DNA of 64,000 bases from Clostridium felsineum DSM 794 (GCF_002006355.2 NZ_CP096980.1:1054001-1118000), one strand, 5' to 3'; numbered from the stretch's first letter, positions 1-8,776 are shown. Translations and numbers: made by a program. Notes: generated by a model from the sequence alone, not told the origin.

Positions 1-686
1 ACAGAAGAAATATACCGATAAATCATAAGAATATAGCATATAGAGCAGCACAGCTTTTTATAGATACATACAAGATTGATAAAGGAGTAAGTATACATAT
101 AAATAAAAGAATACCAGTTGCAGCAGGGCTTGCGGGAGGTAGTGCTGATGGTGCTGCAGTGCTTAAAGCTATGAGACAACTTTTTAAAAATCAAATTACA
201 GATAAAGAACTTATTGAATTAGGGGTGAAAATTGGAGCAGATGTTCCGTTTTGTATAGTTGGAGGTACAGCTTTCTGTGAAGGCATAGGGGAAAAAATAA
301 CTAAACTTCAAAGTTTAAAAGATAGACTAATTGTACTTGTAAAACCTAATTTTGGGGCATCTACAAAAATAGTTTATTCGGAATATGATAAATGTACCAA
401 TATTATTCATCCTGATAGTAGAAAAATAATAGAAGCTGTAAATAAAGGTGATTTTGATTTTGTTGTAAATAATATGGTTAATGTTTTGGAAAATGTTACA
501 GCAGTTAAATATGATGAGATAAACCAGATTAAAGCTAAAGCGCTTGAGTTTGGAGCACAAGGTGCAATGATGAGCGGTAGTGGACCAACAGTTTTTGGCT
601 TTTTTGATAGTAAAGAAAAGGCAGAAAGCTATTTCTATGAAATGAAAAAATATTATAAAAAGGTTTTTATAACAAGGACGGTTTAA
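1..686 (+). CDS. ispE: 4-diphosphocytidyl-2-C-methyl-D-erythritol kinase, 5' end missing
   Basis: GHMP-family kinase of the MEP isoprenoid pathway, which phosphorylates the 2-hydroxyl of CDP-methylerythritol. The reading frame is open from base 3 at the window edge, so the gene begins outside. The ATP-binding GHMP motif 'PVAAGLAGGSADGAA' is encoded at about 117-161, upstream of the first ATG at 159, so that ATG is internal. The later 'GAQGAMMSGSGPTVFGFF' is the C-terminal GHMP glycine motif. The next gene starts 4 bases after the stop, suggesting a shared transcript. Family assignment is firm. Confidence 0.93.
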   Translation, partial: RRNIPINHKNIAYRAAQLFIDTYKIDKGVSIHINKRIPVAAGLAGGSADGAAVLKAMRQLFKNQITDKELIELGVKIGADVPFCIVGGTAFCEGIGEKITKLQSLKDRLIVLVKPNFGASTKIVYSEYDKCTNIIHPDSRKIIEAVNKGDFDFVVNNMVNVLENVTAVKYDEINQIKAKALEFGAQGAMMSGSGPTVFGFFDSKEKAESYFYEMKKYYKKVFITRTV

Positions 687-690
687 GGTT

Positions 691-1497
691 ATGGTTTATT
701 TTTTGTGTAGCTTTTATAAAGAGGCCGAGGAAATAATTTTGTATTATAATTTAAAGAAAGAATTTTCTTATTCCAGTTTTCAAATTTTTTGTAATGAATA
801 TATTAAGTTAATAATTAGTGGAATAGGAAAGATAAATGCTGCTTGTGCAATTGGTTATATCGGCAGAGAAACAGTAAAGAATAGTGAAGATATAATTATA
901 AATATTGGTATATGTGGGGGTAGGAGTAGAAACATAGGAGAAGGAATACTTGTAAATAAAATTATAGATGTTGATACTAAGAGGGAATTTTATCCTGATA
1001 TGATTTTAAAACATGAGTTTGAAGAGGGAACTCTTCAAACTTTTACAACTCCTGTTGTAGATGGCAATGTTAAGGATATATGTGATATGGAAGGAAGCGC
1101 TTTTTTTGAATGTGCATCTAAGTTTTTCGAGAATCACCAAATTGCTATTATTAAGGTGGTATCTGACAAGGCCGATGGCTCAAAAGTTGAATTAAAATGT
1201 TTAGGTGAACTGATAAAAAAAAATATGTCTAAAGTAAATTCATATATTAAAAATTATGAAAATGTATTTTATAAAGAAAAATTTTTGAGCGATGTATGCA
1301 CTAGAAACATGGAAAAATTGGTTCAAGTTTTAAGGCTTACAGAAAGCCAAAAGATAGAAATCAAAAGAGCAATGGTAGCATACAAAATTAGAAATAATAA
1401 AGAATTTGATTTTAGTGGATTTTTAAAATTGGAAGTGAAGATTAAAAATGATGGAAAGAAATATTTTTCAAAACTCATCAATGATATGTGGGCATAA
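691..1497 (+). CDS. nucleoside phosphorylase/MTA-SAH nucleosidase-like protein
   Basis: The 268-residue product has the phosphorylase-superfamily fold signatures. 'NIGICGG' lies near residue 70. The purine and ribose binding segment 'DMEGSAFFECASKF' lies near residue 131. 'KVVSDKADGS', which contains the catalytic Asp of MTA/SAH nucleosidases, lies near residue 153. About 80 residues after it belong to no domain I recognise. It starts 4 bases after ispE and its 3' end overlaps splB by up to 50 bases, so translation is probably coupled. By family it would cleave the adenine-ribose bond of MTA, SAH or 5'-deoxyadenosine; the actual substrate is inference. Confidence 0.7.
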   Translation: MVYFLCSFYKEAEEIILYYNLKKEFSYSSFQIFCNEYIKLIISGIGKINAACAIGYIGRETVKNSEDIIINIGICGGRSRNIGEGILVNKIIDVDTKREFYPDMILKHEFEEGTLQTFTTPVVDGNVKDICDMEGSAFFECASKFFENHQIAIIKVVSDKADGSKVELKCLGELIKKNMSKVNSYIKNYENVFYKEKFLSDVCTRNMEKLVQVLRLTESQKIEIKRAMVAYKIRNNKEFDFSGFLKLEVKIKNDGKKYFSKLINDMWA

Positions 1498-2491
1498 AAT
1501 CAGTTTGAATGCTATTGAAAATAAATTTTCTCATATATACGTAGAGGAGGAAATAAAAAATTTTAAAGTCACAAGGAAAATATTACAAAATTTCCCGAAT
1601 AGTAAGCTTATATACATAAATAACTATAGAGATGTATTTAATAGAGTGAGACAAAATTTTAATGTTCAAAAATATTCACAGAAGCTTATACTAGCAAAGG
1701 CAAAAAGTAATTTTATATATGATGGTTCTGATATGTGTGAGGATTTTGGACAAGAAAATTTTTATTATTCTTCTAGCATATTAAATTGTATATATAATTG
1801 TGAGTACTGTTATTTAAAAGGGTTATATCCGTCTAGTAACGTAGTTATATTTGTGAATGTAGAAGACTTTATAGAAGCAGCAGTAGAGAAGGGTAAAGGA
1901 AAGAAAATATATGTTTGCATATCCTATGATTCTGATATATTGGTTTTTGAGAATATTACAGGTTTTGCTGAGAAGTGGATAAGGATGGCAGAAAAAAATC
2001 CTAACATACTTATTGAGATAAGAACTAAAAGTATAAATTTCAAAAGTGTAAAACATCTTGATATACCAAGTAATGTTATATTTGCATGGTCTCTTTTGCC
2101 AGATGAAGTTATACAAAAATACGAATTTAAAGTACCTAGTCTAAATAGTAGATTAAAGAGTATAGGTGAAGCTATAGAAAAAGGGGTACAGGTAAGGCTT
2201 TCAATTGAACCAATAATGCAAATAAATAATTTTGATAATGTATATGAAAAATTTATAACAAAAATATTTAATTCAATAAATAAGGAAAAAGTGAGAGATA
2301 TAAATATTGATACCTTTAGAGTAAAAAAAGAACATTTAAAGAGAATTAGAAAATTAAATCCATATGAAAATATTTTTGGATATAAATTTTCTAATATTGA
2401 TGATTATTATACTTATGAGGATTCTAAAAGAATGAAGGAGCACGTTTATAATCTTGTTAGAAAATATGTACCAGAAAATAAAATATTTTAA
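1448..2491 (+). CDS. splB: spore photoproduct lyase
   Basis: Radical-SAM enzyme that directly reverses 5-thyminyl-5,6-dihydrothymine in germinating spores. The cluster motif CxxxCxxC appears as 'NCIYNCEYCYLKG', with the Tyr that follows the third Cys in this family. 'YVCISYDSD' carries a Cys at the position expected for the hydrogen-donor Cys of characterised lyases. Length (347 aa) matches the family (about 340). The ATG at 1448 has only a weak ribosome site and overlaps the upstream gene by 50 bases. The ATG at 1484 (335 aa) is an alternative that aligns better with known N-termini. Confidence 0.9.
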   Translation: MMERNIFQNSSMICGHKISLNAIENKFSHIYVEEEIKNFKVTRKILQNFPNSKLIYINNYRDVFNRVRQNFNVQKYSQKLILAKAKSNFIYDGSDMCEDFGQENFYYSSSILNCIYNCEYCYLKGLYPSSNVVIFVNVEDFIEAAVEKGKGKKIYVCISYDSDILVFENITGFAEKWIRMAEKNPNILIEIRTKSINFKSVKHLDIPSNVIFAWSLLPDEVIQKYEFKVPSLNSRLKSIGEAIEKGVQVRLSIEPIMQINNFDNVYEKFITKIFNSINKEKVRDINIDTFRVKKEHLKRIRKLNPYENIFGYKFSNIDDYYTYEDSKRMKEHVYNLVRKYVPENKIF

Positions 2492-2904
2492 ATTTTCATA
2501 GGAATCCAAATTTGTTGACCAATGTATATGAAATTTTCTATGTGATTTATTTTTTTTATTAAAGAGGATGTTTTCCAAGGATTACATTCTGGCATGCATA
2601 GATTTGATATGCTTATAAGAGAATCTCCTTCACGTACTATGTACAATATTAATTCGCATCTTTTTAATAATATATACTCATAAAGGCTTGATAGCTTAAT
2701 TAATAAAATAGAGAGTAAAGCCGTTAATATGCTTAAAAATACATAGGTTAGGAAGTGATTTCGATTCATTGTTAAAAAATCATATACAATACCAGTTTCT
2801 AATAGTAAGGTTGAAAAAAGCGCCACGTTGATAGTACATATTTCTTCGGGTGTTTTTTTTGTGTAAATTTTTTTGAGTAGAGGCATATTAGTATATCTAA
2901 TCAT
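2488..2904 (-). CDS. membrane protein with C-terminal LysM-like domain
   Basis: A 138-residue protein. Residues about 45-75 form hydrophobic membrane segments, and the last 50 residues ('YIVREGDSLISISNL' to 'IGQQIWIPMKI') fit the LysM peptidoglycan-binding pattern. I chose the ATG at 2904 rather than the GTG at 2913 because the GTG lies inside the AGGTG ribosome site. The 3' end overlaps the end of splB by 4 bases on the opposite strand. Placed between splB and spoIIR, it could be a spore or cell-wall anchored protein. The function is unknown. Confidence 0.6.
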   Translation of the reverse strand: MIRYTNMPLLKKIYTKKTPEEICTINVALFSTLLLETGIVYDFLTMNRNHFLTYVFLSILTALLSILLIKLSSLYEYILLKRCELILYIVREGDSLISISNLCMPECNPWKTSSLIKKINHIENFIYIGQQIWIPMKI

Positions 2905-3100
2905 TAAGATCACCTACAAGAAAAAATTTATTACATACATTCAGTATTATTGCCATAAAAATGAATTGTAACGTGGAAATATAAGGTAAAATCCTAGTGC
3001 GATGAAAATTATGATTAACGAATGCCCTCTGAAAAATTTATAAAATGATGAATAGAAAATAAATTAGTGGAAATAATTTCTAGTAGATGGAGGGATGGAT

Positions 3101-3766
3101 ATGAAAAAAAAGATTTTAATGGTAATAATACTTGCAATTTTTTATATAGTTTTTATGAGTGTTAATTATGTATTCGCAAATACAGAGATGAATAGTAGTG
3201 AAGATAATGTGCAAATGAGTATAGCTAAAAAAGTTATAAGATTCCATGTGCTTGCAAATAGCGATTCAGGTGAAGATCAAAGTTTAAAATTAAAGGTTAG
3301 AGATGCTGTTATAAATTATATGAAGCCTAAGCTTGAAAATAGTAAAGATATAAATGAATCGAGAAAAATTTTAATTAATAGTGATTGGGCTATAAGAAGA
3401 ATTGCGGATAAGGTTATTAAAGAAAATGGTTATCAATATAAAGTTAATACTGAATTAGCAAAGGTTGATTTTCCAGTTAAAAGTTATGGAAATATAATAT
3501 TACCTGAAGGAAAATATGAGGCTTATAGAATTCTTATTGGACAAGCAAAAGGACACAATTGGTGGTGCGTAATGTTTCCGCCGCTATGTTTTACGGATAT
3601 AACTAAAGGAGCAATAGAGGAGAAAAAAACAGATAATGAGATGAAAAAGGTATTAACACCAGAAGAATATAAGGTTGTATGTAATTATAAGGATGATGGA
3701 AAGATTCATGTTAAATTTAAAATAGTAGAAGAGATGAAGAAAATTATTAATGATTTGAAAAAATGA
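3101..3766 (+). CDS. spoIIR: stage II sporulation protein R
   Basis: Secreted forespore signal that triggers SpoIIGA-dependent processing of pro-sigma-E in the mother cell. The N-terminus is a signal peptide (residues about 3-26). The conserved core follows: 'RFHVLANSDSGEDQSLKLKVRD', read here as 'RFHVLANSDS' plus 'LKLKVRDAV', then 'GHNWWCVMFPPLCF'. Length is 221 aa from the ATG at 3101. The first ATG (3095) abuts the GGAGGG ribosome site, so the second is preferred. In the cell it should be made under sigma-F; I could not find a convincing sigma-F promoter upstream. Confidence 0.92.
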   Translation: MKKKILMVIILAIFYIVFMSVNYVFANTEMNSSEDNVQMSIAKKVIRFHVLANSDSGEDQSLKLKVRDAVINYMKPKLENSKDINESRKILINSDWAIRRIADKVIKENGYQYKVNTELAKVDFPVKSYGNIILPEGKYEAYRILIGQAKGHNWWCVMFPPLCFTDITKGAIEEKKTDNEMKKVLTPEEYKVVCNYKDDGKIHVKFKIVEEMKKIINDLKK

Positions 3767-3778
3767 GTACATAAGACA

Positions 3779-3813
3779 AACAATGCAGATTAATTACTAT
3801 AGTCTGCATTGTT
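3779..3813. terminator. hairpin between convergent genes
   Basis: Perfect 11-bp inverted repeat (AACAATGCAGA / TCTGCATTGTT) with a 13-base loop between spoIIR and the convergent glycosyltransferase. The right arm lies inside the last codons of the minus-strand gene. T-runs are short on both sides, so termination efficiency is uncertain. Confidence 0.5.
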
Positions 3814-4944
3814 TATATCTATTTTTTGATTTTTATTTATTAAATTAATAAGAAGTTCACATATGTTTTTACCACTATATGGTTTGGAAAAATTACTGCA
3901 GTTGTTTTTCATCGTATCTAATAATTCAGGATTAGAAATTAAATTTTCTATAGTAACGCAGCAGTTTTCAATATCATGTATACTTATTGCTAAATTGTGT
4001 TTTAAAAGAAAATCTTCATTTTTTTCCTCTTGACCAGGTAGTGGAGAAAAAATAGCTAGAGGAATTCTGCAAATTAAAGCTTCTGTTATAGTAAGTCCAC
4101 CAGGTTTAGTAAGAAGTAAGTCAGAGGCCTGCATATATCTATTTACTTCTTTTGTGTATCCAAGTATTCTCGTTTCAACATTTGAGATTTCAGCTATTTC
4201 TAAGAGTTTTGAATAAAGTTTTTTATTGTTACCAGTTATTATTATAATCTGAATATTAGCGTTTGATTTTGAAAGAGACTCATATATTTTTTCAATTTTA
4301 CCAAAGCCGAGGCTTCCCCCCATTATGAGTATGGTTTTCTTATGTAGAGATAAATTTAACTCGTTTAACGTTTCATTTTTATCAAAGGTTTTCATGAAGT
4401 CGGGATCAACAGGTATACCCAAATCATAAATGTTTTCTCTTTTTACACCCCGTTTAACCATCTCTTCTATCATATCAGAATTAGATACTATGTAAGAATC
4501 TACTTGTGGTCTTATCCAAAAGCTGTGAGGAGCATAATCAGTAAGTATACAAAGCATAGGTGTTTTTAAAGATTCTTTGGATTTTAATATGGAAACCATC
4601 TCTGTAGGAAATGGATGAGTACATATAATTACATCTGGATTAAAACTTTCAATTATAGGAATAAGTTTATATGCCATGAATTCATTTAGTTTATTACTTA
4701 ATGAAGCAAGATTATCATCTTTTTCAGTGAAGTTATAGAGTTTGCCGAATAATGCAGGAGATACTTTTAATGTTTTTAAGTAACCGCCTATAAGAACTTT
4801 ATCCAAAAATGGATTTAAATATTTAATAGTATCCAGCAATTCAACTTGTGAACCTTCTTCATACTGTGTTATATACTTTTTTAAAGCATAAGCAGCATGT
4901 ATATGTCCACCACCGGCCGAAACCGAAAGAATTAAAAATTTCAT
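3790..4944 (-). CDS. MGDG-synthase/UgtP-type glycosyltransferase
   Basis: A 384-residue GT28-family protein. The N-terminal lipid-binding motif is 'SAGGGHIHAAYAL' (residues about 8-20). The nucleotide-sugar domain carries 'IMGGSLGFGKIEKI' and 'TKPGGLTITEAL'. Members transfer glucose or galactose from UDP-sugars to diacylglycerol at the cytoplasmic face of the membrane, giving glycolipids and lipoteichoic anchors. The ribosome site AAAGGTGA lies 6 bases before the ATG. It is a single gene, read towards spoIIR and away from the repeat region. The sugar and acceptor cannot be read from sequence. Confidence 0.85.
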   Translation of the reverse strand: MKFLILSVSAGGGHIHAAYALKKYITQYEEGSQVELLDTIKYLNPFLDKVLIGGYLKTLKVSPALFGKLYNFTEKDDNLASLSNKLNEFMAYKLIPIIESFNPDVIICTHPFPTEMVSILKSKESLKTPMLCILTDYAPHSFWIRPQVDSYIVSNSDMIEEMVKRGVKRENIYDLGIPVDPDFMKTFDKNETLNELNLSLHKKTILIMGGSLGFGKIEKIYESLSKSNANIQIIIITGNNKKLYSKLLEIAEISNVETRILGYTKEVNRYMQASDLLLTKPGGLTITEALICRIPLAIFSPLPGQEEKNEDFLLKHNLAISIHDIENCCVTIENLISNPELLDTMKNNCSNFSKPYSGKNICELLINLINKNQKIDINNADYSN

Positions 4945-5126
4945 TATTATTCACCTTTCAATATTAGTCTTGAAATAAAATGCGTGATAAGTGATCTACA
5001 TTTTAAATTATTAATGCACCTTTAATTATATATAATATGACATCAATTATAAATACCTTTCAAAATTATTTATTGAAAAATTAATGTTTAATGGGTATAT
5101 TATTCAAGCAAAAAATGAAAACTAGG

Positions 5127-5235
5127 TATATATAATACAATAAAACACTAACATTGTGACTTATAAAATATTCCTGCATAAAAGGTTCGACGCTAGAATC
5201 TTTTATAAGGCAGAATGTAAAAGTGTTTTCGGATT
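5127..5235 (+). repeat. hairpin repeat, locus 1 copy A
   Basis: First of two tandem copies (period 109 bp). The outer arms TATATATAAT..ATTATATAAATA and AAAACACT..AGTGTTTT pair, and the inner 9-bp stem CTTATAAAA/TTTTATAAG (5160-5168 / 5201-5209) encloses a 32-base loop at 5169-5200. The reverse complement of this loop matches the loop of the 25.3-kb repeats at 28 of 32 positions. No ORF lies in it. The nature is unknown: structured RNA or a small palindromic mobile repeat. Confidence 0.75.
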
Positions 5236-5345
5236 ATATAAATATACAATAAAACACTAACATTGTGACTTGTAAAATATTCCTGCATAAAAGGTTCGAC
5301 GCTAGAATCTTTTATGAGGCAGAATGTAAAAGTATTTTTGTAGTA
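5236..5345 (+). repeat. hairpin repeat, locus 1 copy B
   Basis: Second tandem copy. Across the roughly 85-base core it differs from copy A at two sites, 5272 (G for A) and 5316 (G for A). Both fall in adjacent base pairs of the inner stem and leave G-U pairs on the plus strand. The right end also diverges slightly (AGTATTTTT instead of AGTGTTTTC). It ends about 35 bases before the ypeB start codon, so any ypeB promoter must lie within or upstream of the repeats. Confidence 0.75.
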
Positions 5346-5379
5346 TGAACATTTGAAATAAACGAGGAGGAAATTAATA

Positions 5380-6747
5380 ATGAAGAGTAGTACTAAAAGA
5401 ATTACATATACATTAGCCGTAGCAATTATAGTCGTTTTTTCTACTACTTATGCTGTACTTATGACACTAGAAAAAACAGACTATAAAAATTATCTCCAAG
5501 CTGAATATAGTAAAAGCATGTATCAACTTATAGATTCTGTGGAAAATATAGAATCAGATCTTTCTAAAATTCCTGTATTAGGCTCAAGGGAACAAAGTAC
5601 GTTAGTTTTGGGTGATATATATAGATATTCTACTGTAGCTAATGATAAGTTGCATTCTATGCCCATTGCACAGCAAGAACTTCAAGGAACTAGTAAGTTT
5701 ATATCACAGCTAGGAGATTTTTGTTATGTACTTGAAAATAAGGCTGCTAAGGGAGAAGAGTTAAGTGATTCAGATATAGCACAAGTTGAGAGGTTAAAAA
5801 ATCAAGCAGATGGATTAGAGAATCAGTTGAAAACAGTACAAAGCAATATAAATTTAGGAAAAGTCAGCTGGGGTGAGATAAGAAAAAAAGTTGGGGGAGC
5901 GCTTGCGTCAAATAATGGGGCAAATATATCAGATAGTTTTAAAAATATTCAAAAACAATCAGCACAGTACCCAGCACTCATATATGATGGACCTTTTTCG
6001 GATAACAATCTTGAAATACCACCTAAAGTCAATGGTATGAAAGAGGTAAGTCGTAAAGATGCAGAAAACGTAGTCAGAAAGGCTATTGGTGAAGATAGGA
6101 TACAAAATATAGAAATTGTAGATAGTGGTAAATCAAATATTCCAATGTATACTTTCAGTGTTTCAATAAAAGGAAGAGATAAAAATGCAAGCAAAGTAAG
6201 ATGCGAGATCACTAAACACGGTGGAAAATTATTTAGTTTACTTGATAACAAGGCTGTAAACAAAAGTAGTATGGATATAAAAAAAGCAACAGATATAGGA
6301 ACGAATTATTTAAATAGCTTTGGGTATACAAATATGAAATCTACATACTTCTCTAATTACGGAAATGTAGGAGTTATAAGTTACGTATATACTGAAAATG
6401 GTATATCTATTTATCCGGATATGATTAAATTAAAGGTATCATTAGAAGATGGAAGTATAGTTGGAGTGGAAGCTAAAAAATATCTTATTTCACATGTAGA
6501 TAATAGAAGTTTGCCTACTCCAAAAATAAGCAAGGAAGCAGCACAAAGTAAAGTTGGAAAAAGACTTAATATTTCTAGTGTCAATTTAGCTGTAGTTCCA
6601 ACGGAAACAAATACAGAGATATTGACATATGAATTTGTAGGAAATTATAAAGGTCAAGATTTTGTAGAGTATATAGACGCTGCTACAGGATATGAAACAA
6701 AGATACTACAAATAAGAAATACTCCAAATGGAAAATTAACCATGTAG
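5380..6747 (+). CDS. ypeB: germination protein YpeB
   Basis: 455 aa, close to the usual 450. An N-terminal membrane anchor (residues about 9-29) is followed by a helical region and repeated PepSY-like domains. In Bacillus, YpeB is needed to localise and stabilise the cortex-lytic enzyme SleB in the spore inner membrane. The AGGAGG site lies 9 bases before the ATG. sleB is not adjacent here, unlike the common sleB-ypeB order: the upstream neighbour is the opposite-strand glycosyltransferase beyond the repeats. A strong terminator follows, so it is probably monocistronic. Confidence 0.9.
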   Translation: MKSSTKRITYTLAVAIIVVFSTTYAVLMTLEKTDYKNYLQAEYSKSMYQLIDSVENIESDLSKIPVLGSREQSTLVLGDIYRYSTVANDKLHSMPIAQQELQGTSKFISQLGDFCYVLENKAAKGEELSDSDIAQVERLKNQADGLENQLKTVQSNINLGKVSWGEIRKKVGGALASNNGANISDSFKNIQKQSAQYPALIYDGPFSDNNLEIPPKVNGMKEVSRKDAENVVRKAIGEDRIQNIEIVDSGKSNIPMYTFSVSIKGRDKNASKVRCEITKHGGKLFSLLDNKAVNKSSMDIKKATDIGTNYLNSFGYTNMKSTYFSNYGNVGVISYVYTENGISIYPDMIKLKVSLEDGSIVGVEAKKYLISHVDNRSLPTPKISKEAAQSKVGKRLNISSVNLAVVPTETNTEILTYEFVGNYKGQDFVEYIDAATGYETKILQIRNTPNGKLTM

Positions 6748-6753
6748 TTATAG

Positions 6754-6795
6754 TACCACAAGATAGTTTTATAAATTATCTTGTGGTAGTTTTTT
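6754..6795 (+). terminator. rho-independent terminator of ypeB
   Basis: 12-bp stem TACCACAAGATA / TATCTTGTGGTA followed by a T-run. Confidence 0.85.
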
Positions 6796-6857
6796 ATTGT
6801 AAATTAATATATTATAATAATTATAGGTTTTTATGAAATTTTTAAAGGAGCGATATT

Positions 6858-7889
6858 ATGAAAAAGAAAGTGGCTATACTATTTGGAGGACAATCAACAG
6901 AACATGAGGTATCAAGAGTATCGGCAGCGTCTGTTTTGAAAAATATAGATACATCAAAATATGATCTATTTCCTATAGGAATAACAAAACAAGGTGAATG
7001 GTTTGAATATACAGGAAGTGTAGATAAAATTGAAAATGGAGAATGGGAAAAAGATGAATTTTATAAGAGCCCAAATGGTCAATCAGTACTATTCAATAGA
7101 GAAGTTGATGTAGTATTTCCAGTTATGCATGGTTTATATGGTGAAGATGGAACAATTCAGGGACTATGTAAGCTTGTAGGTATACCATGTGTTGGTCCTG
7201 GTGTATTATCATCTTCAGTATGTATGGACAAAGTATACACAAAATATGTACTTGAACATTTTAATATAAAACAAGCAGATTATGTAATTGTAAATGCACA
7301 TGAATATAAAAATAGTAAAGAAGATATAATAAAAGAAATAGAAAATAAATTAGGATATGCGGTATTTATAAAACCCTCTAACAGTGGCTCTTCTGTAGGT
7401 ATAACAAAAGCTCATGATAGAAAAGAGCTTGAAGCAGGACTTGAAGAAGCTATGAAATATGATAGAAAAATTCTTGTTGAAGAAGCTCTTAATGCTAGAG
7501 AAATTGAGGTGGCTGTACTTGGAAATGATGAGCCTAAAGCAGCTGTTCCAGGAGAGATAGTACCAGCAAAAGAATTTTATGATTATGAAGCAAAGTATGA
7601 AAATGAAGCGTCTAAACTCTTAATACCTGCAAATTTAAATGAAGCTGATCTTGAAAAAATAAAGAGTATTGCAATAGAAGTTTATAAGGCACTAGATTGT
7701 GCTGGAATGTCCAGAGTAGATTTTTTAGTTGATAAAGATACAACTGAAATGTATCTTAATGAGGTTAATACAATTCCGGGATTCACAAGCATAAGTATGT
7801 ATCCGAAGTTATGGGGAGCATCAGGTAAGGAATATAGTAAGCTTATTGATGATTTAATAGAGCTTGCTATAAATAGAAATAACGCTTAA
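6858..7889 (+). CDS. ddl: D-alanine--D-alanine ligase
   Basis: 343-residue ATP-grasp enzyme that makes the D-Ala-D-Ala dipeptide of peptidoglycan in the cytoplasm. The N-terminal motif 'FGGQSTEHEVSRVSA' is typical of Ddl. The ATP-grasp centre contains 'FIKPSNSGSSVGITKA' and 'EVNTIPGFTSISMYPKLW'; the latter holds the Mg-binding Glu and Asn and the Ser and Tyr/Met substrate loop. The presence of 'SMYPKLW' fits a D-Ala rather than a D-lactate ligase. The ribosome site AAAGGAG is well placed. A DUF1934 gene follows 18 bases downstream and ends in a terminator, suggesting a two-gene unit. Confidence 0.95.
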   Translation: MKKKVAILFGGQSTEHEVSRVSAASVLKNIDTSKYDLFPIGITKQGEWFEYTGSVDKIENGEWEKDEFYKSPNGQSVLFNREVDVVFPVMHGLYGEDGTIQGLCKLVGIPCVGPGVLSSSVCMDKVYTKYVLEHFNIKQADYVIVNAHEYKNSKEDIIKEIENKLGYAVFIKPSNSGSSVGITKAHDRKELEAGLEEAMKYDRKILVEEALNAREIEVAVLGNDEPKAAVPGEIVPAKEFYDYEAKYENEASKLLIPANLNEADLEKIKSIAIEVYKALDCAGMSRVDFLVDKDTTEMYLNEVNTIPGFTSISMYPKLWGASGKEYSKLIDDLIELAINRNNA

Positions 7890-7907
7890 ATAGGAGAAAT
7901 ATAAATA

Positions 7908-8321
7908 ATGGGTAGAAAGGCGATTATAAGCATTTCAAGCAAACAAGGAAAAGATGAACCAATATCAGTTGTCACTCCAGGAGATTTTTATAAAAAAAAT
8001 AATTGTTATTATGCAACATATAAAGAAACTGAAATATCAGGTATGGAAGGAACAACAACTACACTTAAAATTAAAGATGATAAGTGCTCTATTCTAAGAC
8101 AAGGTTCTACTTCTACTAAAATGGAATTTGAAAAAGACAAAGATAACTATTCTATCTACAGTACACCATATGGAACTATGGAATTAAAAATAAGTACTAA
8201 AAATATAGATATAAACGTAAATGATGATGGTGGAGATGTAAATATTAGCTATGATTTAAGTATAGTAAATCAATTATCTCAATCTACAATTATAGATATA
8301 AATATAAAGACACTTAAATAG
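7908..8321 (+). CDS. DUF1934 beta-barrel protein (YwiB-like)
   Basis: 137 residues, mostly beta strands, matching the DUF1934/YwiB lipocalin-like family: N-terminal 'KAIISISSKQ', central 'YYATYKETEISGMEGTTTTLKI', C-terminal 'ISYDLSI..LSQSTIIDINIK' (shortened here). The molecular function of the family is not established. It is only 18 bases after ddl and shares its terminator. It is cytosolic, without a signal peptide. Confidence 0.75.
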   Translation: MGRKAIISISSKQGKDEPISVVTPGDFYKKNNCYYATYKETEISGMEGTTTTLKIKDDKCSILRQGSTSTKMEFEKDKDNYSIYSTPYGTMELKISTKNIDINVNDDGGDVNISYDLSIVNQLSQSTIIDINIKTLK

Positions 8322-8332
8322 GTGTCTTTTTT
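8306..8332 (+). terminator. terminator of the ddl unit
   Basis: AAAGACAC / GTGTCTTT stem followed by T-rich sequence; the left arm overlaps the last codons of the DUF1934 gene. Confidence 0.8.
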
Positions 8333-8403
8333 CTATAAACATATGTTTAATTATGGATTTTAGTGTAAATAATTTAAATATATGTATGGAAAGGAGATAG
8401 TTT

Positions 8404-8691
8404 ATGTTTAAAGCAGATTATGAAAAGATTATTGAAACGATATGTGAATATAAAGGAATTAGTTCAAAAGAGTTGTGTGAGATTTTAAGAGATAAGGATT
8501 GTAAATATATGTTTTTTCTTTTGGTGAAAAAATACGGGGTTGAGGTTAATAGCATGAATAATGATTTGAATAATTTTAGCAAAAAGCAAATGATTTATAA
8601 TTATAAAAAGGCTTTAGAAAAATTTCTTGTTAACAAAAATTTTAGGGAGATGTACCTTAGAATCGATGATGAGGTGAAAAATATCATATAG
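8404..8691 (+). CDS. hypothetical protein, 95 aa
   Basis: A small basic, helix-rich cytosolic protein with a good ribosome site (AAAGGAGATAGTTT before the ATG). I do not recognise a family. Its place just before pyrG is where Bacillus has rpoE (RNA polymerase delta), but the N-terminus does not resemble delta and there is no acidic tail. Residues about 18-35 ('KGISSKELCEILRDKDCK') could form a helix-turn-helix-like pair of helices. Coding status rests on the ribosome site, codon use and neat spacing. Confidence 0.55.
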   Translation: MFKADYEKIIETICEYKGISSKELCEILRDKDCKYMFFLLVKKYGVEVNSMNNDLNNFSKKQMIYNYKKALEKFLVNKNFREMYLRIDDEVKNII

Positions 8692-8776
8692 ACTTAAAAT
8701 AAAATGAAAATAAAAGTAGAAAAAAAAACGCACATATGATAAAATAGAATACATGTGTTAAAAAGACTACATATAA

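Noticed and set aside
5169..5200. tRNA T-arm-like GGTTCGA inside the repeat loop
   Set aside because: No acceptor, D or anticodon stems around it; chance resemblance, although a tRNA-derived origin cannot be excluded.
5127..5345. CRISPR-like array
   Set aside because: Unit length of about 109 bp, no spacers, and internal palindromes; no cas genes in the window.
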